DNA from: Candidatus Binataceae bacterium
GTDB taxonomy: Bacteria; Desulfobacterota; Binatia; Binatales; Binataceae
Direction of reading: 5' to 3'
Length of the DNA stretch: 59,884 nt
Assembly (NCBI GenBank): GCA_035508495.1
Contig: DATJMX010000076.1
Span: 1 to 59,884 of the forward strand
Positions 7,180-15,476 of this stretch are shown here, piece by piece. A program made the position numbers and the translations under genes. The stretch's first letter is position 1. Every line of letters starts with the position of its first letter. The notes under the pieces are model-generated. The model had not been told where the DNA came from. It was given only the letters and a program-made list of their open reading frames with translations, and did no database searches.

Positions 7180-7709
7180 GAAGATCGCTCCTTCGCCAGG
7201 AAGTCGCGCGTGCGATAGAGCGCGGCGATCGTTTTGGCATCGACGATCTCGCCGCGATCGATCATCGCAAACGTGTCTTCGAAGCGAACGCGCGTCACCT
7301 TGATTACTTCGTCATGGTCGAGCGTGCCGGTTCCGGCGGAAAGATCGCGCGCGAGAAACAGCGCGATTCGCTCGTCGCAAAAACTTGGGATGGTAACGAT
7401 CTCGCCGAGCGCGTCCCATCGCGCCGCCGCGAGCCCCGCCTCTTCGCCCAGCTCGCGCCGCGCGCACTGCGCATAGTCCTCGCCCGCATTGCGGCATCCC
7501 GCAGGAACCTCACGAAGCCATCCGCCGATTGCGTGCCGATACTGATTCAGCATCGCGATCGATCCGTCGCGATCGAGCGCCACGATCGCCGCCGCTCCCG
7601 GATGCCGGATCACCGCGAGATCGACCGTGACGCCGCTTGGCAGCGACGCGGTTTCGACGCCGAGATCGACGACGCCAAGTTTCAGAATGGGCCTGCGCTT
7701 TGAGTCCAT
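7176..7709 (-). CDS. NUDIX hydrolase, ADP-ribose pyrophosphatase type
   Basis: The 177-aa protein contains a complete NUDIX box at residues 71-93: Gly71, five residues, Glu77, seven residues, then RELGEEAGL. The preceding VRHPGAAAIVAL and QYRHAIGGWLREVPAG are typical of ADP-ribose/nucleoside-diphosphate-sugar hydrolases of the NudF type. The usual upstream strand LPSGVTVDLAVIRHPG is present. ATG at 7709 was chosen over a TTG at 7781 because it matches family starts. The gene overlaps the following VOC gene by 4 bp. It probably clears ADP-ribose or related metabolites. Confidence 0.85.
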   Translation of the reverse strand: MDSKRRPILKLGVVDLGVETASLPSGVTVDLAVIRHPGAAAIVALDRDGSIAMLNQYRHAIGGWLREVPAGCRNAGEDYAQCARRELGEEAGLAAARWDALGEIVTIPSFCDERIALFLARDLSAGTGTLDHDEVIKVTRVRFEDTFAMIDRGEIVDAKTIAALYRTRDFLAKERSS

Positions 7710-7808
7710 GTTGAAATTCAGGATGTTCGACACGTCGGGGCGGCGCAAGCCGATTTGCCCCGGGCCGGCGATTCGCGCCAATATTCTCGCAGTTCAGCTC
7801 CGACGCCG

Positions 7809-8414
7809 ATGCGGAAAATCCAGGTTCCAATTTATTTCGATTACGCCTCGACGCTCTGTTACATCGCATGGCGGATCGTGAGCGACCTGGAGCGCGAGCT
7901 CGAATTCGAGGCGCTCTGGAAAGGCGTGCCGATCGCGATGCGCGATCATCGCGCCAAGCCCGGACGCATCGTCACCGATCGCGAACGGCAGAAAGTCCTG
8001 ATGGTCGCCGCCGAGACCGGTATCCAGGTGGCGATGCCGCCGGCCTGGCTCGACTCGACTGCTGCGCTCGCAGGCGCCGAGCTCGCGCGCGACTCGGGCG
8101 CGTTCCGCGCGTATCACGACGCGATGTTCCAGGCCGCTTTCGAGGAGCGGCGCAATATCGGCGACCATTCCGTCCTCGAGGAGATCGCCACGCGCGCCGG
8201 CCTCGATCGCGAGCGCTTCCGCGCCGATATCCGCAGTGGCGTCGCTATCCCGCGGCTCGAAGCCAACAAGCGCGAGGCCGACGAGTTCTCGGCGCTCGGC
8301 TACCCGACCTTCATTCTCGGCGATTTCCCACTTACAGGAATCCAGCCGATCGATTCGATGCGCTTGATAGTCAGCCGCTTCATCGCGCAGCGTAGCGCCG
8401 AGCCGCAAGCCTAA
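7809..8414 (+). CDS. DsbA-fold protein (HCCA isomerase/FrnE-like thioredoxin family)
   Basis: The 201-aa protein starts VPIYFDYASTLCYIAWR, the DsbA-like thioredoxin core where oxidoreductases have Cys-Pro-x-Cys. Here the motif is Ser-Thr-Leu-Cys, so the first active-site Cys is replaced by Ser, as in 2-hydroxychromene-2-carboxylate isomerases and related glutathione-dependent enzymes. The C-terminal cis-Pro region GYPTFILGDFPLTGIQP is intact. The size suits the family, and without a signal peptide it should be cytosolic. The substrate is unknown. It is divergent from the NUDIX gene and convergent with the secreted-protein gene, whose stop lies 6 bp away. Confidence 0.82.
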   Translation: MRKIQVPIYFDYASTLCYIAWRIVSDLERELEFEALWKGVPIAMRDHRAKPGRIVTDRERQKVLMVAAETGIQVAMPPAWLDSTAALAGAELARDSGAFRAYHDAMFQAAFEERRNIGDHSVLEEIATRAGLDRERFRADIRSGVAIPRLEANKREADEFSALGYPTFILGDFPLTGIQPIDSMRLIVSRFIAQRSAEPQA

Positions 8415-8419
8415 GTCGC

Positions 8420-9205
8420 CTACCAGGTCAGCCAGAGCTTGGCGCTGATCGCGGCTTTCAGTCGGCCGATGTAACCGATCGCGTCCGAGCTGTACCAATC
8501 GCCGCTGTACCACTCGCCCATGCATCCCCAGAGCATCGTGTCCGTGTCGCTCTGCGGGTATTTGGGATAGCCGTCCGTCGGTGTGTCGTCGCGCAAGCTG
8601 GCGACATCGCCGTTCATACATGCGCGCTGATAGGCCATCCGGAAGTCGGCGTTGAAGGCGGTGCTGTTGACGGCCTCAGGCGATGCGTTGAAGTTGTAGA
8701 GCTTGATCATCAGGATGCCATAGGTCTGGTCACATCCTGTGCCTGTCCAGGCGTACCAGTTGCCGCGCTCGCATTGCGATAACGTTGTGCGCCAGTCGTT
8801 TTTATCGGTCTGATGCCAATGGCTTTCCTGCACCGCCTGCGCGCGCACGGTGTTCTCATCGATACCCCATTTGCAGGCGGCCCAGCGCAGGATCATGTCG
8901 GTCGAGCCGGAGTAGTTGCCATCGACGCGCGCGAAGTCTGAGACCGGCACGGGCGAGGGAGTAACTCCATAAAATGGCGAGTTATGCACGCCTTGCAGTT
9001 GAAAGGCGGGCGGAATCGCGGACTTGGAGTTATATGGCGCGTTGCCGGGTCTCACTTCCGGCGTGGTGGGAATCTGCGATGCACAAGCGGAATCGCTGGG
9101 CAACGACGCGTGCGGCGCCAAGGTGTTGAAGTAGTTGCCGCAAAAGCCTCGCGAGGCGAACACACCAATTGCCAGAAACGCTACGACGACGATCAAACCT
9201 TTCAT
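8420..9205 (-). CDS. Secreted lysozyme-like protein (putative)
   Basis: The 261-aa protein has a signal peptide (MKGLIVVVAFLAIGVFASRG), a Pro/Ser-rich linker, and a C-terminal domain from about residue 100. That domain has ILRWAACKWGIDENTVRAQAVQESHW, then CDQTYGILMIKLYNFN and MAYQRACMNG. An Ala-Val-Gln-Glu-Ser motif followed by a Tyr-Gly-Ile-Leu-x-Ile segment is what lytic transglycosylase (SLT/GH23) folds show around the catalytic Glu and the GLMQI motif. Several Cys suggest disulfides. The call is by fold resemblance only. ATG at 9205 has AGGGGG 6 nt upstream; an upstream extension to 9268 lacks this. Confidence 0.55.
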   Translation of the reverse strand: MKGLIVVVAFLAIGVFASRGFCGNYFNTLAPHASLPSDSACASQIPTTPEVRPGNAPYNSKSAIPPAFQLQGVHNSPFYGVTPSPVPVSDFARVDGNYSGSTDMILRWAACKWGIDENTVRAQAVQESHWHQTDKNDWRTTLSQCERGNWYAWTGTGCDQTYGILMIKLYNFNASPEAVNSTAFNADFRMAYQRACMNGDVASLRDDTPTDGYPKYPQSDTDTMLWGCMGEWYSGDWYSSDAIGYIGRLKAAISAKLWLTW

Positions 9206-9286
9206 TACGAACCCCCTATCGCTGAGAGAGCCAAACCAAACGCAGGAAGCCTGAAGAGCCGCGCGCAAGGCTACGCCAGCGAGCGT

Positions 9287-9322
9287 GAGCGAATAAACCT
9301 CGCTCCTAGGCAGAACTGCCTA
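9287..9322 (-). terminator. Two adjacent short hairpins in gap before secreted-protein gene
   Basis: GAGCGA/TCGCTC (9287-9305) and TAGGCAG-AA-CTGCCTA (9307-9322) lie in the 223-bp gap downstream of the 4Fe-4S reductase gene and upstream of the secreted-protein gene, both minus strand. They may end the upstream operon or form an operator. The remaining sequence of the gap shows only a 12-bp direct repeat at 9370-9397. Confidence 0.3.
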
Positions 9323-9428
9323 AGTGCGGTCGATAAATATTCACGAATTGTTTTGAAGAGATTGTGACTCGCCGCGATTCCGAAACGCCGCGATTCCTGA
9401 TGCGGGCGCGACTTGCGAGTTTTGTACT

Positions 9429-10190
9429 TCAGGTTGACTTCTTGATATTCGCTTCGTACCAGGGGCGCATTGCACGCAGTGAGCGCGTCTGATGGTAGGC
9501 GAGTTCGTCGTCCGGATAGATATGATCAGGGCCGATGACACAGGCGACTCGGGCGTGGCATCGGCTGATGCAATCGCGCTCGACTTCGACGCGATGCGTC
9601 AGGCACTTCGGAATATCCCATCCGCGCTCGATGCTGACCGCGTTCACAGGGCAGGCTTTGATACATGAACGCGACGTGCAGGTTGGACATGGATCAAAGT
9701 TGATGGCGGGCCCTGGCGAATCGATCAGTTCGTCGACGAGCAGCGCGGCACGAAATGCGATCCACGGACCGAACTGCGGATGCAATGAGACGCCGATGAT
9801 ACTCGGGCCGGTCAGACCCGCGACGCGCGCGAGCTGTACGAAGTTGAGCGTGCGACTATCGTGAACGAACGGATAAACCACGACGCATCGCGCGCCGGAC
9901 GCGCGGATCGGCGCCGCGATTGAGCCTTCGACAATCACGCGCGTGAATTCGTCGAGCGGATGCTCACGCTCCCACCATCCGGGATTGCGCTCCGCATGCC
10001 GCTTGAGCGCCGCCCACAAACTACCGCCGCCATTTCCGACGAGCACGATCGATCGCGCACCGGGCGCAAGCTCACTCGCCCGATGACCACTCGTTATCGA
10101 AGCGTCGTAGCGTTCAACCGCAGTTGCCGCGACCAGGTTGAGTCCAAATGGCGCGCCAGCATTGCGAATCGTGTCGAGCAACTCGCTCAT
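9429..10190 (-). CDS. 4Fe-4S double-cluster protein related to epoxyqueuosine reductase QueG
   Basis: The 253-aa protein has an N-terminal region with GHRASELAPGARSIVLVGNGG, resembling the QueG/reductive dehalogenase fold. It is followed by an iron-sulfur block: CPTCTSRSCIKACPVNAV near residue 165, then CLTHRVEVERDC and CHARVACVIG. It is shorter than QueG (about 350 aa) and lacks the C-terminal HEAT part. It may therefore be a cobalamin-independent ferredoxin-like reductase rather than a tRNA-modifying enzyme. ATG at 10190 overlaps the thioesterase stop by 4 bp (ATGA). It is the last gene of a six-gene minus-strand operon that starts at 12765. Confidence 0.72.
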   Translation of the reverse strand: MSELLDTIRNAGAPFGLNLVAATAVERYDASITSGHRASELAPGARSIVLVGNGGGSLWAALKRHAERNPGWWEREHPLDEFTRVIVEGSIAAPIRASGARCVVVYPFVHDSRTLNFVQLARVAGLTGPSIIGVSLHPQFGPWIAFRAALLVDELIDSPGPAINFDPCPTCTSRSCIKACPVNAVSIERGWDIPKCLTHRVEVERDCISRCHARVACVIGPDHIYPDDELAYHQTRSLRAMRPWYEANIKKST

Positions 10191-10597
10191 GCGATTTTGT
10201 AGGTCACCAGCGCGTCGGCGACGAGGTTTTTCTTGTCGTCGTGGATCTCGACGGTGATGCTGGCGACGCGTTTGCCTTTGCGGCGGACGATCGCGCGCGC
10301 GATGAGATCGCTTTTGATTCCGGGGCCGGTGTAATTCACCGTCATTGAGATGGTCGCGCTGCGCTGCGTCTCCGGCATCGACCACACTGCGGCGCAGGCG
10401 GCGAAATCGGCGAGCGAGGCGATGGCGCCGCCATGTATCGGCGCCGCGATTCCACCGTCGTTGAGAATTTTTTCACTGAAAGGCATTCGCACCGTCGCCG
10501 CGCCTTCGGTCGATGCTTCGATTTTCAGACCGAGCGCGGCCGAGAACGGCGCGCGCTGGAGCGAGGCAAAGGCGGCGGCTTTTTCATTCGAGGCCAT
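10187..10597 (-). CDS. PaaI-type hotdog thioesterase
   Basis: The 136-aa hotdog-fold protein has the PaaI/4HBT signature: GGIAAPIHGGAIASLADFAACAAV, with HGG and the Asp/Ala helix that bears the catalytic residue, and ATISMTVNYTGPG. Such enzymes hydrolyse acyl-CoA thioesters, often aromatic or aberrant ones. It lies between the LOG-like gene (6 bp gap) and the 4Fe-4S gene (4 bp overlap) in the same operon. Substrate unknown. Confidence 0.82.
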   Translation of the reverse strand: MASNEKAAAFASLQRAPFSAALGLKIEASTEGAATVRMPFSEKILNDGGIAAPIHGGAIASLADFAACAAVWSMPETQRSATISMTVNYTGPGIKSDLIARAIVRRKGKRVASITVEIHDDKKNLVADALVTYKIA

Positions 10598-10603
10598 CGG
10601 TGA

Positions 10604-11077
10604 TCACTTTCTCCGCGCGCGAGCCGCGAGCTTGAGCGCAAGCGCGACGGCGGTGCGCGCATCGTTAGCGCGATCCACACCGTCGATATTCTCCCACGAA
10701 TTGAGCGCGACCACAGGCCGTCCGATTTTCATCGCCAGGCCGATCTCCGAGAGCGTGCCCGCTTCGCCTTCCATTGCGATTACTGCGTCGCCGCTGGCAA
10801 CGACGATCGCGTTGCGCGCCTCGCCGATCCCGGTCGCGATTGCAAATTCGATGTAGCGATTCGCCGCGGCGCGGTCGCTCCCCGGCAGGATTCCAATCGT
10901 ATGCCCACCCGCGCTGAGTGCGCCCTGAGCCGCCGCTTCCATCACGCCGCCGCGCCCACCGCATACGAGCACCGTGCCGTGGCGCGCGATTTCGCGCCCC
11001 ACTTCCTCGGCAAGATTCCTGAGCTCGCGCGAAGCCTCGCCAGCGCCGATAACGCTGAGCGTGCGCAGCCGCTTCAT
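10604..11077 (-). CDS. LOG/lysine decarboxylase-like Rossmann protein (TIGR00725 type)
   Basis: The 157-aa protein carries LSVIGAGEAS, then VLVCGGRGGVMEAAAQGALSAGG with the PGGxGT-like nucleotide site in the variant CGGRGGVMEAA, and a second motif AMEGEAGTLSEIGLAMKIGRPVV. This pattern is that of the TIGR00725 group of the LOG superfamily, whose better-known members are cytokinin riboside phosphoribohydrolases. The activity of this subgroup is unproven. ATG at 11077 is 1 bp past the HAD gene stop; the open frame upstream overlaps that gene and is not used. Confidence 0.78.
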   Translation of the reverse strand: MKRLRTLSVIGAGEASRELRNLAEEVGREIARHGTVLVCGGRGGVMEAAAQGALSAGGHTIGILPGSDRAAANRYIEFAIATGIGEARNAIVVASGDAVIAMEGEAGTLSEIGLAMKIGRPVVALNSWENIDGVDRANDARTAVALALKLAARARRK

Positions 11078-11078
11078 G

Positions 11079-11840
11079 TCAGAGGCCGAGCCGCGCCGGA
11101 AGTTCTGCAAGGTCACTGATGATGATGTCAGGCTCGGGCATGCCCTCGGGCAGCGGCTCGCCGTGCTTGTTGATCCATGCCGCATGCATCCCGGCGCGCT
11201 TGGAGCCGAGCACGTCGTCATGCGCGGTGTCGCCGACGTACAGAACGTCGCGCGGCTGCAGGTCCATCCTCGCGATCGTATCGAGGAAGATCTGCGGATG
11301 CGGTTTGCGCACGCCCGCGTCGGCGGAGATCACGACGATCTCGAACAGCTCGCGCACTCCAGTGTCGGCGACGATCAGGTGCCCGGTCTCGCCATCGTCG
11401 AAATTCGAAACCAGGCCGAGGCGATACCTCGTCGCGAGCTTGCGCACCGCTTCGACGCGCGGCGCAGGCGCCGAGGTCACTTCGCGCACGCGACCCATGT
11501 GAATCCGGCGCAGCTCCTCGGCGAGCGCCGGCGCGATCTTTTCTTCGGCGCCGAACTTCCGGACGGTGCGCGTCATGCGCTCGAGACAGGTGATCTCAAG
11601 CGGCTCATGCTCAGCGCGCGCGTCGAAAGTCTCGCGATAGACATCGTAGTGCGTATCGAGAAAGGCATCGCGATCGATTGGTCCGCCGAAGGCCGCTTCG
11701 AGAGCCTCATACATCAGCGGCACGGTGCTCCACGTCTCGCGATCGCGCCACTTCACGCGCGGCAATCCCTCGGGATTCCACGTCACGATCGTATCGAACA
11801 GATCGAGGATTATTGCCTTGTAAGGATAGATCTCAGCCAC
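11079..11840 (-). CDS. HAD-superfamily hydrolase
   Basis: The 253-aa protein has HAD motif I as DLFDTIV (nucleophile and acid Asp), motif II in LGLVSNFDDG, a Lys in DAGVRKPHPQIF and motif IV as YVGDTAHDDVLGSKRAGM. A helical cap (about residues 25-110) lies between motifs I and II, placing it in the C1-cap group with phosphatases and haloacid dehalogenases. A phosphate-ester substrate is likely but unknown. It overlaps the DUF4149 gene by 8 bp and is followed 1 bp later by the LOG-like gene. Confidence 0.85.
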   Translation of the reverse strand: MAEIYPYKAIILDLFDTIVTWNPEGLPRVKWRDRETWSTVPLMYEALEAAFGGPIDRDAFLDTHYDVYRETFDARAEHEPLEITCLERMTRTVRKFGAEEKIAPALAEELRRIHMGRVREVTSAPAPRVEAVRKLATRYRLGLVSNFDDGETGHLIVADTGVRELFEIVVISADAGVRKPHPQIFLDTIARMDLQPRDVLYVGDTAHDDVLGSKRAGMHAAWINKHGEPLPEGMPEPDIIISDLAELPARLGL

Positions 11841-12303
11841 GCGGCACCAATGCTCCTGCGGTTCCGGCGAGCGCCGCGAGGTTGAGTAGCAGCACCGCGC
11901 CGTTCAGCATCACGGACAGGCGATGCAGATGATCGAACTCCGCTTTGCGCGCCGGATCGGGCGTCGCCTCTTCGGCGACAGTGCGAATCGAATCGACGCG
12001 CGGTCGGATGATCATCCCGGCATACAGCGTGATCGCGAGCGCAATCGCGATCGCGAGCGTCGCGCCCGCCCACCAAATCCGCGAATGCCGCATCGAGGTG
12101 AAATAAATCGCGAGCGCAAGACTGATAATTCCCGCGATGTATCCGAGCGCGTAGTAGCGCGGGAAAATCGCGCTTATCACTTTGCCGGCCTCGGCGATCG
12201 GCAGCCGCGTGAAGATCATCGGCGCCGTGAAAAACGAAAAAAATATGATTCCGCCGAGCCAGCATGCGAGCGCAAGCAAATAAACGAAGAGCGCGATTGT
12301 CAT
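11833..12303 (-). CDS. DUF4149 family membrane protein
   Basis: The 156-aa protein has four membrane spans (about 4-26, 48-70, 77-98 and 130-150). It begins LLALACWLGGIIFFSFFTAPMIF, the usual opening of the DUF4149/TMEM205-like family, and has the FPRYYALGYIAGIISLALAI stretch. Function is unknown; related proteins are sometimes near haem or copper genes. It is the second gene of the minus-strand operon and overlaps the HAD gene by 8 bp. Confidence 0.75.
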   Translation of the reverse strand: MTIALFVYLLALACWLGGIIFFSFFTAPMIFTRLPIAEAGKVISAIFPRYYALGYIAGIISLALAIYFTSMRHSRIWWAGATLAIAIALAITLYAGMIIRPRVDSIRTVAEEATPDPARKAEFDHLHRLSVMLNGAVLLLNLAALAGTAGALVPRG

Positions 12304-12339
12304 GCCGTCAACTTTACTCCCGTCCGTCCACGATCACAT

Positions 12340-12765
12340 TCAGTTGAGATACAGCTTCTGCGCGCCGGGCAGCGGCTGACGATCGGAGAACCCGCTCTCG
12401 ACGCTGTGCCATGCGACGATGCGCGGCTCGCCGAACTGCCAGCACAGGAAGACAACGTCCTCGCCCTGCTCGTGAGGAAAATCGATCAGGCCCTGGTCGA
12501 TGTCCTTGAGCAGGCACCCGAGCGAATCGATCTCTGACGCCGCGTCGGCCATCGTCGCGGTAAAGGTGCGCAGCTCCGGATACTCGGCGACCAGGTCATC
12601 GAGCTCGCGGCTGAGCACGGAGGCGTCGGTATCGGACAGGTCCTGGATACGCTCACGGAGCGAATTGGCCTGCATCTGCAACCGACGGACAAGTATTTCC
12701 AGCCGTGGAACAAGCTCGTTAGCTTCATCCTCACTGAATAATTTTGCGAACCGGTACTTGGGCAA
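12340..12765 (-). CDS. DUF2203 family protein
   Basis: The 141-aa protein has FSEDEANELVPRLEILVRRL at the start, a central helical hairpin and a C-terminal GCLLKDIDQGLIDFPH, then VVFLCWQFGEPRIVAWH, the signature of DUF2203. The family is cytosolic, helical at the N-terminus and of unknown function. It is the first gene of the six-gene operon running left to 9429 and is divergent from lon. Confidence 0.8.
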   Translation of the reverse strand: MPKYRFAKLFSEDEANELVPRLEILVRRLQMQANSLRERIQDLSDTDASVLSRELDDLVAEYPELRTFTATMADAASEIDSLGCLLKDIDQGLIDFPHEQGEDVVFLCWQFGEPRIVAWHSVESGFSDRQPLPGAQKLYLN

Positions 12766-12919
12766 TTCGACCTCAGTGGCGCGCGCCGCCGACCGTGATT
12801 AGGTTCTATTACCGAGAGGTTACCTTGTCCGCCCGGCACTCGTATATTACGGTAAATTTTGGAGTGCGTGGAAGTACGGGCGGCGCGGGTCCCCTCCGCG
12901 AAGAGGTTTGGAATCACCT

Positions 12920-15358
12920 ATGACAGACAAGCCAAAAGGGGAAAAGCGCTTCGAAATCGACGACGACCTCAGCACCGTCGAGATTCCCGAGCTGCTCCCG
13001 GTGCTGCCGTTGCGCGGCATCGTAATCTTCCCCAGCCAAATTCATCCGTTCCTGGTTTCGCGCGCGGCCTCGCTCAAATTGATCGAGGATGTCGGCCAGA
13101 CCTCGAGGATTATCGCGCTCGCGGCGCAGAAGAATCCCGAGGAGGAAACGCCTGCGCCCGAGGGACTCTATCCGCGTGGCACCGCGGTGCGGATCCTCAA
13201 GATGCTGCGTTATCCCGACCAGAGCGTGCGCGTATTGGTGCAGGGATTGGCGCGCGTCGAGCTCGGCAACTTCACCCAGCGCGAGCCCTACTTCGTTGCG
13301 CACGTGACGCGCCTCAATGAAGTTACGTCGGTCGATAAGGAAGTCGCCGCGCTGCACGATCATCTGGTCAGCCAGTTCTCGAAGTTCGTCTCGCTCGTCC
13401 CGTATCTTCCGGATGAGCTCCAGGGACTCTCGATGCAGGTAAAGGAACCGGGCCGGCTCGCGGACATGGTTTCCTCGTATCTGAAGATCGCGATCGAGGA
13501 AGCGCAGGACCTGCTCTCCACTCTCGACGTGCGCGCGCGGCTCGAAAAGCTGATCGCGATCCTGACGCGCGAGATCGAATTGCTCGAACTTGGGCACAAG
13601 ATCCAATCGCAAGTGCAGACCGAGCTGAACAAGAATCAGCGCGAGTATTACCTGCGCCAGCAGCTCAAGGCGATTCAGAAAGAGCTCGGCGAGAGCGACG
13701 CGCGCACCTCCGAAGTCGAGGAGCTCGAAAAGAAGATCGAAGATGCGAAGATGCCGCCCGACGCGCGCAAGGCCGCCGACAAGGAGCTGGATCGCCTCAA
13801 GATGATTCCGCCCGAGTCCGCGGAGCATACCGTCGTGCGCACCTATCTCGACTGGCTCGTAACGCTGCCGTGGGCAGTCTCGACCGAGGACAACCTCGAC
13901 ATCAAGCACGCGCGCGAGGTGCTCGACGAGGATCATTTCGATCTCGATAAGATCAAGGAGCGCATCCTCGAATTCCTCGCGGTGCGCAAGCTGAAGAAAG
14001 ACACCAAGGGTCCGATTCTCTGTTTCGTAGGACCGCCGGGAACCGGCAAGACTTCACTCGGACGATCGATCGCGCGCGCGATGGGCCGTAAGTTCGTGCG
14101 GCTGTCGCTCGGCGGTATCCGCGACGAAGCCGAAATTCGCGGCCATCGCCGGACCTACATCGGCTCGCTGCCGGGCCGTATACTGCAAGGATTGCGCAAC
14201 GCGGGCTCGAACAACCCGCTCTTCGTCCTGGACGAGATCGACAAGCTGGGCGCGGATTTCCGCGGCGATCCGGCGTCGGCGCTGCTCGAGGTGCTCGATC
14301 CCGAGCAGAACAACTCGTTCTCCGATCACTACCTCGACGTGCCGTTCGATCTTTCGAAGGTCCTCTTCCTCACCACCGCCAACATGCTCGATCCGATTCC
14401 GCCGGCGCTTCGCGACCGCATGGAAGTGCTCGAGCTGCCGGGCTACACCGAGGAAGAGAAGATGCAGATCGTGCAGCGTCATCTGATCCCCAAGCAGTTA
14501 ACGGAGAATGGCCTGGGCGACGTGAGTATCAAGTTCACGCCGGAAGCTCTGCACGAGATTATCGGCAACTATACGCGTGAGGCGGGACTCAGAAGCCTCG
14601 AGCGCGAGATTGCGCGCGTCTGCCGCAAGATCGCACGCGCAATCACCGAGGGCGAGACCGCGCCGCAGGAAGTCACCGCCGAAGACGTGCAGCGCTATCT
14701 CGGGGCGCCGAAGTTCTACTCCGAAGTGGCAGAGCGCACCCACGAAGCGGGCGTCGCCACCGGGCTCGCATGGACGCCCAACGGCGGCGACATCATGTTT
14801 ATCGAGAGCACGCGGATGCCGGGGCAAAAGGGCTTCAGCCTCACCGGCTCGCTCGGCGACGTGATGAAGGAATCGGCGCAGGCCGCACTCTCGTATGTGC
14901 GCACGCGCGCCGAGCAGCTCGGAATCGCGGGCGACTTCTTCGAGAAGTCGGATATCCACGTACACTTCCCCGCCGGCGCGATTCCCAAGGACGGTCCTTC
15001 GGGCGGTGTGACCATCGCGGCCTCGCTCGCGTCGCTCTTGAGCGGACGCCCGGTGCGATCCGACGTGGCGATGACCGGAGAGATCACGCTGCGCGGCAAG
15101 GTGATGCCGGTCGGCGGGATCAAAGAGAAAGTGCTCGCCGCGCGACGCGCAGGAATCAAGACCGTCATCCTGCCGCGCCGTAACGAACGCGACCTCGAGG
15201 ACATCCCATCCGAGGTGCGCCACGAAATGAAGTTCATCTTCGTGGACACTGTCGGCGAGGTGCTGAGCGAGGCGCTGATCGATGGCGCGGCGAAGACTGG
15301 AGAACTGCCACCGCCCGACGCGGCTCCGCCGCGCGAGCGAACCACCGCGCTGAACTGA
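12920..15358 (+). CDS. lon: ATP-dependent protease Lon
   Basis: The 812-aa protein has full-length Lon architecture: an N-terminal LON substrate domain (about 25-220; LPVLPLRGIVIFP), a coiled-coil linker, an AAA+ domain with Walker A GPPGTGKT from residue 371 and Walker B LFVLDEIDKL, and a protease domain. The catalytic Ser694 sits in PKDGPSGGVT and the Lys737 partner in GGIKEK; their 43-residue spacing equals that in E. coli (S679/K722). It degrades misfolded and regulatory proteins in the cytosol. ATG at 12920 begins MTDKPKGEKRF; the ribosome site is weak. The C-terminal tail is Pro-rich. Confidence 0.96.
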   Translation: MTDKPKGEKRFEIDDDLSTVEIPELLPVLPLRGIVIFPSQIHPFLVSRAASLKLIEDVGQTSRIIALAAQKNPEEETPAPEGLYPRGTAVRILKMLRYPDQSVRVLVQGLARVELGNFTQREPYFVAHVTRLNEVTSVDKEVAALHDHLVSQFSKFVSLVPYLPDELQGLSMQVKEPGRLADMVSSYLKIAIEEAQDLLSTLDVRARLEKLIAILTREIELLELGHKIQSQVQTELNKNQREYYLRQQLKAIQKELGESDARTSEVEELEKKIEDAKMPPDARKAADKELDRLKMIPPESAEHTVVRTYLDWLVTLPWAVSTEDNLDIKHAREVLDEDHFDLDKIKERILEFLAVRKLKKDTKGPILCFVGPPGTGKTSLGRSIARAMGRKFVRLSLGGIRDEAEIRGHRRTYIGSLPGRILQGLRNAGSNNPLFVLDEIDKLGADFRGDPASALLEVLDPEQNNSFSDHYLDVPFDLSKVLFLTTANMLDPIPPALRDRMEVLELPGYTEEEKMQIVQRHLIPKQLTENGLGDVSIKFTPEALHEIIGNYTREAGLRSLEREIARVCRKIARAITEGETAPQEVTAEDVQRYLGAPKFYSEVAERTHEAGVATGLAWTPNGGDIMFIESTRMPGQKGFSLTGSLGDVMKESAQAALSYVRTRAEQLGIAGDFFEKSDIHVHFPAGAIPKDGPSGGVTIAASLASLLSGRPVRSDVAMTGEITLRGKVMPVGGIKEKVLAARRAGIKTVILPRRNERDLEDIPSEVRHEMKFIFVDTVGEVLSEALIDGAAKTGELPPPDAAPPRERTTALN

Positions 15359-15476
15359 ACTCGCCTTAGCCCTCTCTCTGGCGCTTCCGTACAATGCCGG
15401 ATGAGGGAATACTCGAACCTGAAAAGTGCGGGCGGCCCGAGAGCGCTGCCCGCGCAACCCAGATCCTGCATCCACT

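Noticed and set aside
9370..9397. 12-bp direct repeat CGCCGCGATTCC, two units
   Set aside because: Short and isolated; could be chance in GC-rich sequence and has no link to a gene start.
12825..12860. Possible sigma-70 or heat-shock promoter before lon
   Set aside because: TTGTCC and TATATT are only 12 bp apart, and no CCCAT-type heat-shock -10 follows; not reliable.
12914..13936. Long minus-strand frame inside lon
   Set aside because: Antisense shadow with no recognisable domain; lon is intact on the plus strand.
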